NCBI RefSeq assembly: GCF_026898155.1 | Contig: NZ_CP114029.1 | Span: forward strand, 3,700,001 to 3,764,000 | Source of the DNA: Jiella pelagia | Lineage (GTDB): Bacteria > Pseudomonadota > Alphaproteobacteria > Rhizobiales > Rhizobiaceae | DNA: 64,000 nucleotides | Direction: 5' to 3' | Notes under the pieces: model-generated | What the model was told of the DNA's origin: nothing | Databases searched by the model: none | Seen by the model: the letters and a program-made list of their open reading frames with translations, nothing else | In this document: positions 17,486 to 28,270 of the stretch, piece by piece | Numbering within the stretch: position 1 is the first letter of the stretch | Layout: every line of letters starts with the position of its first letter | Made by a program: the position numbers and the translations under genes

Positions 17486-18529
17486 ATGAAAGCGGCGATG
17501 CTCTACGAATACGACCCCGCGGTGAACATCAATCTCAAGCTCGAGGAGGTGAAGCCGCCCGAGATCACGGCGCCGGACGAGGTGATCGTGCGTGTCGGCG
17601 CGGCCGGTCTCTGCCGCACCGATCTCCACATCATCGAGGGCATCTGGAAGCCGACGATGGATCCGGAGGGCCACCTCCTGCCCTACATCATGGGCCATGA
17701 AAACGCCGGCTGGGTGGAAGACGTCGGCAGCGGCGTCAAATCGGTGAAGCCCGGCGACGCGGTGATCTGCCACCCGTTCCGCTCCTGCGGCGTCTGTCTC
17801 AACTGCCGCCATGGTGAGGACATGCATTGCGAGGCCGGTTCCTTCCCCGGGCTCGGAATGAACGGCGGTTTCGCCGAATATTTCGTCACCAGCGAACGCT
17901 CGCTGATCAAGCTGAAGAAGGGCATCGTGCCGCTGGAGGTGGCGCCGCTGGCCGACGCCGGGATCACCGCCTATCGCGTCGCCAAGAAGGCGGCCAGGCT
18001 GCTGCGGCCCGGCGGCTACTGCGTCCTTCTCGGCATCGGCGGTCTCGGCCACATCTCGCTGCAGTCGCTCCATGCGATTTCCGGCTGCCGCATCATCGCC
18101 ATCGACAAGGAGCCGGCGGCCCAGAAGCTCGCCAAGGAACTCGGCGCTGACGTCGTCCTCGACGGCGGGCCGAACGTCATCGAGGAGGTGCGCGAGATCA
18201 CCGGCGGCGGCGCCCATGTGGTGATCGACTTCGTCGGCGAACTCGGCCTGGAAAACCTCTGCTGGAAGATGGTTCGCAAGGGCGGCCAACTGTTCGTCGT
18301 CGGCTATGGCGGCAAGATCGAGATGCCGACCATCCAGCTCGTCATCGAGGAGATCAACATCGGCGGCAGCCTGGTCGGCAACTACACCGAACTCGTCGAG
18401 CTGATGGAGCTGAACGCCGACGGCAAGGTGAAGATGCACTACACCGAATACAATCTCGCCGACATCAACACCGCGATCGACGACTTCAAGCATCGCCGCT
18501 TCACCGGCCGCGGCGTGATCGTTCCGTAG
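17486..18529 (+). CDS. Zn-dependent alcohol dehydrogenase, MDR family
   Basis: 347 residues. Unlike the first ADH of the operon, this one carries both zinc sites: catalytic Cys43 (CRTDLH), His71 and Glu72 (GHENAG), and the structural lobe Cys101, Cys104, Cys107 and Cys115 (CGVCLNC). The Rossmann motif is GIGGLGHIS and an acidic residue follows (AIDKE), so NAD is the likely cofactor. It probably oxidises a primary or short-chain alcohol formed by the monooxygenase or a downstream diol; the exact substrate is open. GGGAGGA precedes the ATG. It is the last gene of the operon before a 346-base gap. Confidence 0.87.
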   Translation: MKAAMLYEYDPAVNINLKLEEVKPPEITAPDEVIVRVGAAGLCRTDLHIIEGIWKPTMDPEGHLLPYIMGHENAGWVEDVGSGVKSVKPGDAVICHPFRSCGVCLNCRHGEDMHCEAGSFPGLGMNGGFAEYFVTSERSLIKLKKGIVPLEVAPLADAGITAYRVAKKAARLLRPGGYCVLLGIGGLGHISLQSLHAISGCRIIAIDKEPAAQKLAKELGADVVLDGGPNVIEEVREITGGGAHVVIDFVGELGLENLCWKMVRKGGQLFVVGYGGKIEMPTIQLVIEEINIGGSLVGNYTELVELMELNADGKVKMHYTEYNLADINTAIDDFKHRRFTGRGVIVP

Positions 18530-18875
18530 GCGGCCGACCTTCGATGGCCGAAGAGAACGCTCGGCGACGGGAAGGCGCCGGACAGTCGTTGTGAGCGGCC
18601 GTCGCCGGAGAGCCTCGAAACCGTGAACCAGCCGGCGATCGCGGGCCGAGGAGTATTCTGCAGCCGTCAATTCTGTAATCGGAGTGGAAACACGCTTTTC
18701 GCGCCGAACGCAAAGGCTGGTCTGCAGAGGGCATCGTGAATTGGGTCCCTCCGCGCGCCCCGGGGCGCGCGGAGGAGCGGATCGTTCTTTCGGCTCCTCC
18801 TCGCGAGAGGTATTTGCAAGCCGGCCTGAAACGGCTACCAAGCGGCAATTATCGCGTTTGAGGAAGCCTAGCCGC
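18530..18875. other. Gap between the monooxygenase operon and the formaldehyde genes
   Basis: About 345 bases without a gene. It contains the perfect GC palindrome at 18748-18775, listed separately, and one GAGCCTC at 18610-18616 that may be a further expanded GAGCTC. The promoter of the next gene is probably here, but no convincing -35/-10 or sigma-54 site was found. Confidence 0.5.
18748..18775. terminator. Perfect 28-base GC palindrome, possible terminator
   Basis: Self-complementary along its whole length (14-base arms CCTCCGCGCGCCCC and its complement), followed within 10 bases by the T-rich TCGTTCTTT. It could end the monooxygenase transcript 220 bases upstream or attenuate the next gene, which starts 100 bases downstream. 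Confidence 0.45.
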
Positions 18876-19985
<1,110 letters not shown>

Positions 19986-19987
19986 GG

Positions 19988-20467
19988 GTGACGGTCACGG
20001 AGGAGACGGGGGAGCCCGAGATCGCGTTCCGCTGGAATGCGTTTGAGGAACTGTCTGCAGTCGAGGTGCATGATCTCCTGCGCCTGCGCAGTCTCGTCTT
20101 CGTCGTCGAGCAGGCCTGCGTCTTCGCCGAGATCGACGGGTGCGACCCGCAGGCGATCCATCTGCGCCAGTTCGTCGGCGACGACCTCGCCGGATGCCTG
20201 CGCATCATCGACGGCGAGGACGCGATCCGGATCGGCCGCATCGCCACGGCCACGGCCCATCGGGGCCGCGGCCATGGGCACGCGATGATGGTGGAAGCGT
20301 TGCGCTACGCGGCGTGGTGCTTTGCCGGCCGCGACCTCGTCATCTCGGCCCAGGCGCATCTCGAGGCCTTCTACGGCCGCCACGGCTTCGTCACGACATC
20401 CGCGCCTTACGACGAGGACGGCATAGCCCATATCGACATGAGGCGAACCGGATCGCCCGGAGCCTGA
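19988..20467 (+). CDS. GNAT family N-acetyltransferase, ElaA-like
   Basis: 159 residues starting at a GTG only 2 bases after the frmA stop, so translation is probably coupled. The acetyl-CoA site is IGRIATATAHRGRGHGHAM, with the R-G-x-G-H/A pattern. The N-terminal RSLVFVVEQACVFAEIDGCD and C-terminal FYGRHGFV match the ElaA branch. The substrate of ElaA-type enzymes is not established. It lies between two formaldehyde-oxidation genes, a frequent alphaproteobacterial arrangement; whether it helps that pathway is unknown. Confidence 0.85.
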   Translation: MTVTEETGEPEIAFRWNAFEELSAVEVHDLLRLRSLVFVVEQACVFAEIDGCDPQAIHLRQFVGDDLAGCLRIIDGEDAIRIGRIATATAHRGRGHGHAMMVEALRYAAWCFAGRDLVISAQAHLEAFYGRHGFVTTSAPYDEDGIAHIDMRRTGSPGA

Positions 20468-20517
20468 ACGGTTCGCGCGCCGCGTTCGTTGGAACTCTTC
20501 ACGAAGGAGACAGCACG

Positions 20518-21354
20518 ATGGAAACCGTTTCGACCAACACCGCCCATGGCGGCACCCAGGGCGTCTACAAGCACGCCTCGCGCGAAACCGGCACGGACAT
20601 GACCTTTTCGGTCTTCGTCCCGCCCCATGCCGACGGGGCGAAGCTACCCGTCGTCTGGTATCTGTCGGGCCTCACCTGCACCCATGCCAATGTGACGGAG
20701 AAAGGCGAGTATCGCCGCCTCTGTGCCGAACTCGGCCTGATCTTCGTCGCCCCCGACACCAGCCCGCGCGGCGAGGACGTGGCCGACGACGCCGACAAGG
20801 CCTATGACTTCGGGCTCGGTGCCGGCTTCTACGTCGATGCCACGCAAGAGCCCTTCGCCAAGCATTACCGCATGTGGAGCTATGTCACCGACGAGCTTCC
20901 GGGGCTGATCGCCGAGAACTTTCCTGCCGACATGGACCGCCAGTCGATCATGGGCCATTCCATGGGCGGGCATGGCGCTCTGACCATCGGCCTGACCTTC
21001 CCGGATCGCTACAAGGCGGTGTCGGCCTTCGCGCCGATCGTCGCGCCGAGCCAGGTGCCGTGGGGCCACAAGGCGCTGCCGGGCTATCTCGGCGACGACA
21101 AGGCGGCCTGGCGCAAGCACGACGCGGTCGCGCTGATCGAGGACGGCGCCAGGGTCGATGCGCTTCTGGTCGATCAGGGAGAGGCGGACAATTTCCTCGC
21201 CGAGCAGCTCAAGCCCCAGCTTCTGGACGCCGCCTGCGCCAAGGCCGGGATCGATCTGACGCTCCGCATGCAGCCCGGCTACGACCACAGCTACTATTTC
21301 ATTTCCACCTTCATGGAAGACCATCTCAGCTGGCACGCCAAGCGCCTGGGATGA
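20518..21354 (+). CDS. fghA: S-formylglutathione hydrolase
   Basis: 278 residues of the esterase D family. It hydrolyses S-formylglutathione to formate and glutathione. The nucleophile is in GHSMGG (about residue 148), the oxyanion region is YLSGLTCTHANV, and the catalytic His is in GYDHSYYFI near the C-terminus. The ATG has GAAGGAGA about 8 bases upstream. It is the third gene of the frmA-GNAT-fghA set. Standard length; no irregularity. Confidence 0.95.
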   Translation: METVSTNTAHGGTQGVYKHASRETGTDMTFSVFVPPHADGAKLPVVWYLSGLTCTHANVTEKGEYRRLCAELGLIFVAPDTSPRGEDVADDADKAYDFGLGAGFYVDATQEPFAKHYRMWSYVTDELPGLIAENFPADMDRQSIMGHSMGGHGALTIGLTFPDRYKAVSAFAPIVAPSQVPWGHKALPGYLGDDKAAWRKHDAVALIEDGARVDALLVDQGEADNFLAEQLKPQLLDAACAKAGIDLTLRMQPGYDHSYYFISTFMEDHLSWHAKRLG

Positions 21355-21607
21355 GGATCTTCCAGATCCCCGATGGCCATGCCGCAAACTTTCGCGGGTG
21401 ACGCTGCACCGGTCTCTCTTGGCGGACCCTGTCGGGCCAGCGCCCGTGTTGCGGGTGCTGGCGCCGCGAACACGTAACGAAGGGGAGGCGGCCAAGATCG
21501 CCTCGCCGACCGGGGGCACGCTTCTTCGAGGCGTGATCCCGCGACCGTCTCGCCGTCACCCGCTGAGCTGATAAGCCGCCTCCCACCGCCAATCAGGCGG
21601 CGCGGTT

Positions 21608-22075
21608 TCAGTCGCCCGTGCGCTGCGGCGCATGTTCCATGGCGCAGCGGACCGCCGCCTTGAGACTGTCGGCGCGGGCTATACCCTGGCCGGCGATGTC
21701 GAAGGCCGTGCCGTGATCGACCGAGGTGCGGATGATGCCGCCCTTCAGCCCGACGGTGACGTTCACCCCCTCGTCGAAGAACATCGCCTTGACCGGCGTG
21801 GGGCCCTGATCGTGATAGCAGGCGACGACAACGTCGAAATCCCCGCGCGAGGCGCGATAGAGCAGCGTGTCGGCCGGGAAGGGTCCCCTGGCGTCGATTC
21901 CCTTCTGCCGTGCCCGGTTCGATGCCGGGGGCGAGCATTTCCTCCTCCTCGCCCTCGCCGAACAGGCCGTTCTCGCGGCATGGGGATTGATGCCGCACAG
22001 CGCCGTCGGCGCCCGACCCTCGACATCCCCTTTACCGGCGCCGGGTTCCACTCTCTCGATGGTGGCCATGCCATT
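21608..22075 (-). pseudogene. Remnant of pdxA-like dehydrogenase (C-terminal half)
   Basis: About 150 residues match the C-terminal half of the PdxA family (4-hydroxythreonine-4-phosphate dehydrogenase or the related 4-phospho-threonate enzyme): ALCGINPHA, ENGLFGEGEEE, GPFPADTLLYRA, YHDQGPTPVKAMFF, GVNVTVGL and DHGTAFDIAGQGIA. The N-terminal half is absent, and the remaining frame is broken twice: one base seems missing after CGINPHA (about 21982) and one base extra about 50 bases further on, at CCGGGCAC. Even if the two indels were sequencing errors, the lost half leaves no functional enzyme. It lies 60 bases downstream of yebC on the same strand. Confidence 0.78.
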
Positions 22076-22134
22076 CGCAGGGCCGTTTCGCAGGCGGTGT
22101 GGACGGCCCGCGCGCGACGAGCCGACCGGCGGCC

Positions 22135-22884
22135 TCAGGCGGCGGACAGCTTCGCCATCACCGCGTCGTCGACCTCGAAGTTGGCGTAGACGTTCTGCAC
22201 ATCGTCGTCTTCGTCGAGATTGCCGATGAGCCTCAGGACGCTCTGGGCCTTTTCCTCGTCGACCGGCGTTCCGGTCTGAGGTCTCCAGATGGCGCGGACG
22301 CTTTCAGCCTCGCCGAGCAAGGCTTCGAGTGCCGTCGAGACCTCGTTCAGGTCCTCGAAGGCGGTGATGATGGTGTGGCCGTTCTCGTCGGAGACGACGT
22401 CGTCGGCGCCGGCCTCGATCGCCGCTTCCATCACCTTGTCGGCATCGCCGACCTTGGCCGGGTAGACGATCTCGCCGACGCGGTCGAACATGAAGGCGAC
22501 CGAGCCGGTCTCGCCGAGCGCCCCGCCGGACTTGGTGAAGTAGGAGCGCACGTTCGAGGCGGTGCGGTTGCGGTTGTCGGTCAAGGCCTCGACGATGACG
22601 GCGACGCCGCCCGGACCGTAGCCCTCGTAGCGGACCTCGTCGTAGTTCTCGCTGTCGCCGCCGGCCGCCTTCTTGACGGCGCGCTCGATGTTGTCCTTGG
22701 GCATCGACTGGGCCTTGGCGTTGTTGATCGCCAGGCGCAGACGCGGATTCATGTCGGGGTCGGGCGTGCCGACCTTGGCCGCGACGGTGATCTCGCGGGC
22801 GAGCTTGGAGAACAGCTTGGAGCGCACGGCATCCTGCCGCCCCTTGCGATGCATGATGTTCTTGAACTGTGAATGACCGGCCAT
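22135..22884 (-). CDS. yebC: YebC/PmpR family (TACO1-like) protein
   Basis: 249 residues, full length. It starts with the invariant [18 protein letters not shown] and has the three-domain layout with [14 protein letters not shown] in the middle and [11 protein letters not shown] near the end. The family was first described as DNA-binding regulators and has more recently been linked to translation of difficult motifs, as with mitochondrial TACO1; which applies here is not decidable. The frame contains a natural in-frame GAGCCTC at 22228, showing that not every such heptamer is an error. Confidence 0.95.
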   Translation of the reverse strand: MAGHSQFKNIMHRKGRQDAVRSKLFSKLAREITVAAKVGTPDPDMNPRLRLAINNAKAQSMPKDNIERAVKKAAGGDSENYDEVRYEGYGPGGVAVIVEALTDNRNRTASNVRSYFTKSGGALGETGSVAFMFDRVGEIVYPAKVGDADKVMEAAIEAGADDVVSDENGHTIITAFEDLNEVSTALEALLGEAESVRAIWRPQTGTPVDEEKAQSVLRLIGNLDEDDDVQNVYANFEVDDAVMAKLSAA

Positions 22885-23130
22885 GCGGCACCTGCTCGTT
22901 TAAATGTCAGCGGAGAAAAGTGAGGGTGATATAAAAAATTCTCGCCGATCCGTCCAGAACGCTCGGGTGGGTGGGTGGCGCGATCGCGCACCGTTTCATC
23001 AGAGAAAATTGCCAGCGACCAGATGATCTTCGCGCATCGGCCAGCGCCTGCCCGGGCAGACGGGCTTGCGGAAGGCTCGTACCCCGCCCTATCGAAGCAC
23101 TCGCAACAGGTTCGATGCGAGGAAAAGCCG

Positions 23131-24188
23131 TTGGACTCCTACTGGCAAGAAGCGCTCCGCGCGCTCGAACGTCTCCGACGCCGGGTGGGGAGCATTTCTG
23201 CGGCCGTGCCGCCAGAGCCTCATCGATCAGATCGATGGCGCCGTCCAGTATTCGGAAAAGGCCGACGCGTTGCTCTTGCACAAGGGCCGAATGCAAACGG
23301 TCCCGCTGGAACGGCTGCGGCTGGCGGTCAGGGGTGAAGCGATCTTCGCAAACGACGTGTTCGTTCTCTACCTGAACAGCGACAAGGCCTCCAAGAGGTT
23401 CCGTGACCGCCTTGCGCGCTCGGTCAGGGGTTTGACCGAGCGTGAACACAGGCGTCCGGTGCCATCCTATCTGCGTGAAGTCGACGAAGGGCGATTTGCA
23501 GGCGCTCAGAAAGTCTTCATTCACGTTCCGAAGACCGGCGGGCATTCCATTTTCAACGCCGTCGCCGCCAAATCCATTCGGCCCATCTATTTCAGACGCG
23601 GCACCGAGGCTCGATTTGGCGACGCCCCATCTTTCGGCCTGCGATCTGATCGGGGGACACTTCCCGTACCACGTCTTCCGGTCCAGGCTCGGCCCGGCGC
23701 GTTACTTCGCCATCCTGCGCGATCCTTTGGAGCGGCTTATATCCGCTGCGGGCCACGCTCGTCGTCCCGACATGGACATTGCGACGCTGAGCCCGGCGTT
23801 ACGGCTTCTGAGGACGATACCGCTGCGCCACTTCGTGGACCGCAAGGAAGGAATAACGGAGCTGCGTCTCCAACATTGGATGTTGACGGGAAGCTCCCAT
23901 CCGTCTTCGGAGCTGATGGAGCAGAGGCTGGAAGAAATCACGGTCGGCACACTGGAGGGTATGGACCGCTACCTTTCGAATCGAGGACAGTTTCTTGATG
24001 TGGCCTTTGCCGATTTTCCTCGGCTGAACGTGACGCCCAAACGTTCGACACTCGTCCCGCCCGAAGAGATCGAGGAACTCGTCAGCACTCATGGAGATCT
24101 GTTCGAGGACGCGCAGGACCTCTACAGAATGGTTCGTCGCCAGGAAGTTGGGGGCAGCGAGGACACAACTCTCGCGCCGCTGGGATGA
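23131..24188 (+). CDS. Sulfotransferase-family protein (two GAGCTC insertions)
   Basis: 351 residues after removing one base at 23215-23221 (restores PPELIDQIDGAV) and one at 23606-23612 (restores RGTELDLATPHLSACDL). The middle holds the PAPS-binding 5' motif FIHVPKTGGHSIF and the 3' motif LRDPLERLISA, as in cytoplasmic or Golgi-like carbohydrate sulfotransferases (Sulfotransfer_2 type). The first 130 residues are unfamiliar. I choose a TTG start (LDSYWQEALRALERL) because GAGGAA lies 8-9 bases before it and the corrected length from there is a whole number of codons. The acceptor is unknown; surface polysaccharide is a guess. No neighbours point to a pathway. Confidence 0.75.
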
Positions 24189-24254
24189 AGCCGGCATCGT
24201 AGGTCCGGTTTCGAGCGACCACGACAGTGGCGGTTCAAAGCGTTCGCCGTCCTG

Positions 24255-24668
24255 TCAGCCGGGGTTCGAGGAAAGCCCGTGCCACCGTTCGGCATCGAGT
24301 TCGGCGAGGCTCTCCAGCGCCGCCCGCACAATTTCCTCGCGCAGTTCCATTTCCCGCCTGCTCATCGGGATGCGGTCGAAGTCCGACCACATGACCCAAC
24401 GGGACAATGTGCCCTCCGGCGCGCTCTGGCGCAGGAAGATCCGGATGTCGGTGTGGCGCCTGTCGGCGATGATCGCCTTCATCAGGGCCTCGATAGCGTC
24501 GAGCGGGCCCTCCAGGAGCTGGATGAAGCGGTTGAACTCGTGAATCAGCATTCCCGTCACGGCGAGGCCGGGATTGTTCCTGCCGGCGCTCGCCGCGATG
24601 GCGCGGATGTCTTCGGCCGTGATGCCGGGTGTCGGACGGGAGAGATAGGCGAGCCGGTACACTGTCAT
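24255..24668 (-). CDS. BLUF domain photoreceptor
   Basis: 137 residues, a short stand-alone BLUF protein. These bind FAD and respond to blue light by rearranging hydrogen bonds around the flavin. The key residues are present: the Tyr in YRLAYLSR near the N-terminus, Asn in GRNNPGL, and Gln in FIQLLEGP. There is no fused output domain, so signalling must pass to a partner protein. AGGAAGG is 9 bases before the chosen ATG (MTVYRL); another ATG lies 9 bases upstream. It is convergent with the sulfotransferase-like gene. A natural in-frame GAGGCTC lies at 24306. Confidence 0.85.
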   Translation of the reverse strand: MTVYRLAYLSRPTPGITAEDIRAIAASAGRNNPGLAVTGMLIHEFNRFIQLLEGPLDAIEALMKAIIADRRHTDIRIFLRQSAPEGTLSRWVMWSDFDRIPMSRREMELREEIVRAALESLAELDAERWHGLSSNPG

Positions 24669-24857
24669 GGATGCCATCCTTCCTGGCCGCATGCCGCGAC
24701 GAAAATCATCAGGCGACGGCATAACGACATTATGACTTTGCGGTTGCCGCGCCAACTGGATGAATATTCCCCTAAGGATCGTGGGGGTGACGGTTGGACG
24801 ATCCCGGGCGCAATGCCGGGGCCGCAGTTCGGACCGTAGTCCAGGGAGGAACGGACG

Positions 24858-25475
24858 ATGGCAAGGGTGGATCTCATCGTGCGGACCGCCGCGGCAGCCG
24901 TCTTTCTCGCAGCGCTTGCCGGCCCGGCTACACCTTTGGCAGCCGCGGGATCGGCGGTGGAAACGGCGCCATCAGGCGGGTCGAGGCAGAGGGCGGCGGA
25001 GCTGGACGTCCTGTTTGCCGCCTTGAAGAACGCGCCCAACGAGGCGGCGGCGCGGGCGATCGAGGATACGATCTGGCACCGCTGGATGCAGGCGCCGGAC
25101 CAACGGATCGAGGCGCTGCTGCAGGATGCGATGGCGCGGCGCGGGGTCTACGACTTCGCCGGCGCCAGAACGCTGCTTGACGAGGCCGTGGCCGGAGCGC
25201 CGAACTATGCAGAGGTCTACAACCAGCGCGGCTTCGTCCTGTTTCTGCAGGAGGATTTCGACGGTGCGCTGGCGGATGTCGACCGGGCGATCGAAATCGA
25301 GCCGCGGCATTTTGCGGCCATGGCCGGCCGGGCGCTGATCCTGATGCGCCAGGGCCGGCATCAGCTTGCGCAGGCGCAGCTTCGCCGTGCGGTCGAGATC
25401 CATCCCTTCCTCAAGGAGCGCAGCCTTCTCGTCGGCGAGCCGGGCAAGCCACCGCGGCCGGGCGTCGACCTTTGA
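24858..25475 (+). CDS. Exported TPR-repeat protein
   Basis: 205 residues. The N-terminus (RTAAAAVFLAALAGPATPLAAA) is a signal peptide, so the protein is periplasmic. Three TPR units follow from about residue 95: GVYDFAGARTLLDEAVAGAP, YNQRGFVLFLQEDFDGAL and AGRALILMRQGRHQLAQAQL. TPRs bind other proteins; no catalytic motif is present. GGGAGGAACGG precedes the ATG. Similar short exported TPR proteins are common in Rhizobiales and uncharacterised. It is followed by another exported protein at 25596, on the same strand. Confidence 0.82.
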   Translation: MARVDLIVRTAAAAVFLAALAGPATPLAAAGSAVETAPSGGSRQRAAELDVLFAALKNAPNEAAARAIEDTIWHRWMQAPDQRIEALLQDAMARRGVYDFAGARTLLDEAVAGAPNYAEVYNQRGFVLFLQEDFDGALADVDRAIEIEPRHFAAMAGRALILMRQGRHQLAQAQLRRAVEIHPFLKERSLLVGEPGKPPRPGVDL

Positions 25476-25595
25476 GGAGAAAGCTTGTTTCGGCCGCGGT
25501 CAGCCGCTCGCGCGGCAATGACGGCCATTTGATTTGGCCGTAGCGCAGCCGCGGTTAGCTTCAGGCGTGATCGAAACCGCCGAAGGGGGTGCGCC

Positions 25596-26435
25596 ATGCG
25601 TCGAGGCTTGTTCGGATTGGTCGCCGGCTTCTGTCTCTTCGGCCTTGCCGCCGGCGCAAAGGCCCAATCGGCCGACGCTCCGGACGAACGACCCAGCCAG
25701 TGCAGGGCGATCGCCAGCCTCACGCCCAAGGCGACGTTCGCGCAATTTTCGACGAATGAGCGCGGTCTGTTCCAAAATCCGCAAAGCGACCAGACAGTCA
25801 GGATCACCTATGTCACCCACGCGACCTTCCTGATCGAGAGTCCGCAAGGCGTCACTGCGGCGACCGACTTCGCCGGCTATGCCGGGAGCAACCTTCCCGA
25901 CATCGTGACGATGAACAAGGCTCATTCGTCCCACAACACGCCCTATCCGGACCCGGCGATCCAGCATGTGCTGCCGGGCTGGAATCCGGATGGGGACGGC
26001 CCGGCACGGCACGCCGTCACCGTCGGCGACATGTTTGTCAGGAACGTTCCCACCGACATCCGCTCCTGGGGCGGGGTGATGGAGGCCGACGGCAACTCGA
26101 TCTTCATCTTCGAGGTGGCGGGGCTCTGCATCGGCCATCTCGGTCATCTGCATCACACGCTGACGGGCGAGGACTATGCTGCGATCGGCCGGCTGGACAT
26201 CCTGATGGTCCCTGTCGACGGCGGCATGACCATGAGCCAGGACGGCATGGGCGAGATCACCGAGCGGCTGCATTCGCGGATCGTCCTGCCGATGCATCGC
26301 TTCCGCGGCCCGATCGACCGGTTTCTCGAAAAACTGCCGGATTTTGCGGTGGAGTGGCCGCGCGAGGACAGCTTCACGATCTCGGTAAAGACCCTGCCGG
26401 ACCGCCCGACGGTGATCGTGCTGCCCGGCGTTTGA
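25596..26435 (+). CDS. Exported MBL-fold metallo-hydrolase
   Basis: 279 residues with an N-terminal signal peptide (GLFGLVAGFCLFGLAAGAKAQ). The metallo-beta-lactamase fold is seen in VRITYVTHATFLIESPQG, the reduced metal motif NKAHSSHNT, the later His of GHLGHLHH and the Asp of MVPVDGG. This matches the UlaG/PF13483-type branch rather than classic beta-lactamases. Substrate unknown; resistance is not implied. It lies 120 bases after the TPR gene, both exported, and may form a transcription unit with it. Confidence 0.8.
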   Translation: MRRGLFGLVAGFCLFGLAAGAKAQSADAPDERPSQCRAIASLTPKATFAQFSTNERGLFQNPQSDQTVRITYVTHATFLIESPQGVTAATDFAGYAGSNLPDIVTMNKAHSSHNTPYPDPAIQHVLPGWNPDGDGPARHAVTVGDMFVRNVPTDIRSWGGVMEADGNSIFIFEVAGLCIGHLGHLHHTLTGEDYAAIGRLDILMVPVDGGMTMSQDGMGEITERLHSRIVLPMHRFRGPIDRFLEKLPDFAVEWPREDSFTISVKTLPDRPTVIVLPGV

Positions 26436-26637
26436 TCGTAGCACCCCGGTTCTCTTTCTTGCGGCGGCGACGCCAAGGCTCCGCTTGCCAGCTTTCGGCG
26501 ACAGGTCTATGACGAAATTACAAGATTACCTTAGTTAATCTCTTCCTCCCGGCCCGATCTCCGCGCCCGCGTCGCCCCGATCGATCCGGGGCAGCCGCAG
26601 CGGGGTGTCTTCGCCGCGGCCATCACCGGTTGACCGA

Positions 26638-28149
26638 ATGCCCGAAAGCCCGACGCTTCGCCGTCCCTTCATCGTCGCCGCGATCATGGCGTGCATGGCG
26701 ATGATTTCCATCGAGGCGACCATCGTCTCGACGGCGATGCCGCAGATCGCCGGCCAACTCGGCGATCTCCATCTCTATTCCTGGGTCTTCTCCGCCTTTC
26801 TGCTCGCCCAGACCGCTATGACCGTCGCCTTCGGCAAGCTCGCCGATCTCTACGGCCGCCGGCCCATCCTTCTGATCGGCATCGCGATCTTCCTGGTCGG
26901 CTCGGTGTTGTGCGGTCTGGCATGGTCGATGCCCTCGCTGATCGCCTTCCGGCTGATCCAGGGCCTCGGCGCAGGCGCGATCCAGCCGGTGGCCCTCACC
27001 CTCGTCGGCGACATGTATTCGGTCGAGGAACGGGGCAAGGTGCAGGGCTATCTCGCCAGCGTCTGGGGCGTGTCCTCGGTGGTGGGGCCACTTGCCGGCG
27101 GGCTGATCATCCAGCATTTCTCCTGGGCGTGGATCTTCTGGATCAACATCCCGATCGGCATTCTCGCAGCAGTGGGCTTCATCGCCTTCCTCAACGAAGG
27201 CATCACCCGCGAGAAACGCAAGGTCGACGTGTTGGGCGCCGGCCTCTTCGCGGTCTCCGTTGCGGCGCTGATGGTGGCGCTGACGGAGATCGGGTCGTCC
27301 GCCGCGACGGTTGTGGCGGCCCTGGCGGTTGCGATTGCGGCCGGCGTTCTGTTCCTCGCCCAGGAACGGCGGGCGCGCGATCCGATGATGGACATCGGCC
27401 TGTGGCTGCGGCGGTCGATCGCCACCGCCAATCTGGTGACGCTTCTGAGCGGCATGACCATCATCGGCCTGACCACCTTCCTGCCCATGTACGTCCAGGG
27501 CGTGCTCGGCCAGACGCCGCTCGTCGCCGGTTTCACGTTGACGGTCATGGTTCTCGGCTGGCCGATCGGTGCGACCGTCGCGGCGAAGAACTTCAAGCGC
27601 TTCGGTCTCAGGCCCATCCTGCTCTTCGGCGCGGCGCTGCTGCCGATCGGCGCCAGCATCTTTCTGTTCCTCGGCCCCGGCGCATCGCCGCTCTTCGCCG
27701 GCTTCGGCTCGCTGATCGTCGGCTTCGGCATGGGCTTCCTGACCAACGCCGCGATCGTCATCGTCCAGAGTTCGGTCGGCTGGAGCGAACGGGGCGCGGC
27801 GACCTCGTCGAACATCTTTGCGCGCAATCTCGGCTCGACCCTCGGCGCGACGGCGCTCGGCGCGGTGTTCAACCTCAGCCTTGCCAGCGGCGGCGGCGGC
27901 GCCCTGCCGGCGAGCCTCGACAGGATCCAGGAGCTGCTCGAACGGCCGGGCGCCATCGCCGCCGATCCGCAGACGCAAGCAGCGCTCGCCCATTCACTGC
28001 ATCTGACCTTCTGGGCGATGTTCTGCGTGGCGGCCCTGACATTCGCCCTGGCGCTGCTGGTGCCGAAGGCGACGGCTGCGGCGTCGACCGTGCGGGTGCC
28101 GAAGGAGGAGGCCGCGGTGCCGGAGGCCCTGCCGACGCCGGAGGCCTAG
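26638..28149 (+). CDS. MFS transporter, DHA2 (14-TMS) family
   Basis: 503 residues from the ATG used here; a GTG at 26605 in the same frame would add 11. About fourteen membrane segments are evident, beginning with PFIVAAIMACMAMISIEATIVSTAMPQI. The A motif GKLADLYGRRPILL and the C motif VVGPLAGGLIIQHFSW of drug:H+ antiporters are clear. DHA2 pumps export structurally diverse toxic compounds or metabolites; the substrate cannot be predicted. The C-terminal 30 residues are Ala/Glu/Pro-rich and cytoplasmic. No regulator gene lies beside it. Confidence 0.88.
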   Translation: MPESPTLRRPFIVAAIMACMAMISIEATIVSTAMPQIAGQLGDLHLYSWVFSAFLLAQTAMTVAFGKLADLYGRRPILLIGIAIFLVGSVLCGLAWSMPSLIAFRLIQGLGAGAIQPVALTLVGDMYSVEERGKVQGYLASVWGVSSVVGPLAGGLIIQHFSWAWIFWINIPIGILAAVGFIAFLNEGITREKRKVDVLGAGLFAVSVAALMVALTEIGSSAATVVAALAVAIAAGVLFLAQERRARDPMMDIGLWLRRSIATANLVTLLSGMTIIGLTTFLPMYVQGVLGQTPLVAGFTLTVMVLGWPIGATVAAKNFKRFGLRPILLFGAALLPIGASIFLFLGPGASPLFAGFGSLIVGFGMGFLTNAAIVIVQSSVGWSERGAATSSNIFARNLGSTLGATALGAVFNLSLASGGGGALPASLDRIQELLERPGAIAADPQTQAALAHSLHLTFWAMFCVAALTFALALLVPKATAAASTVRVPKEEAAVPEALPTPEA

Positions 28150-28270
28150 GCGGCTTCGGGGCAGGCTGATCGCTTCCCGCCGTATTTTCCGCCGACCCTT
28201 CGCGCGGTCACTTGGAAAAGCCGGAATTGCAATTGTGGTGGGGAGGCTGTGTGTCAGCAACCCGGCGGGT

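Noticed and set aside
25596..26435. Beta-lactamase (resistance gene)
   Set aside because: The metal motif is reduced and the branch is UlaG-like; nothing points to antibiotic hydrolysis.
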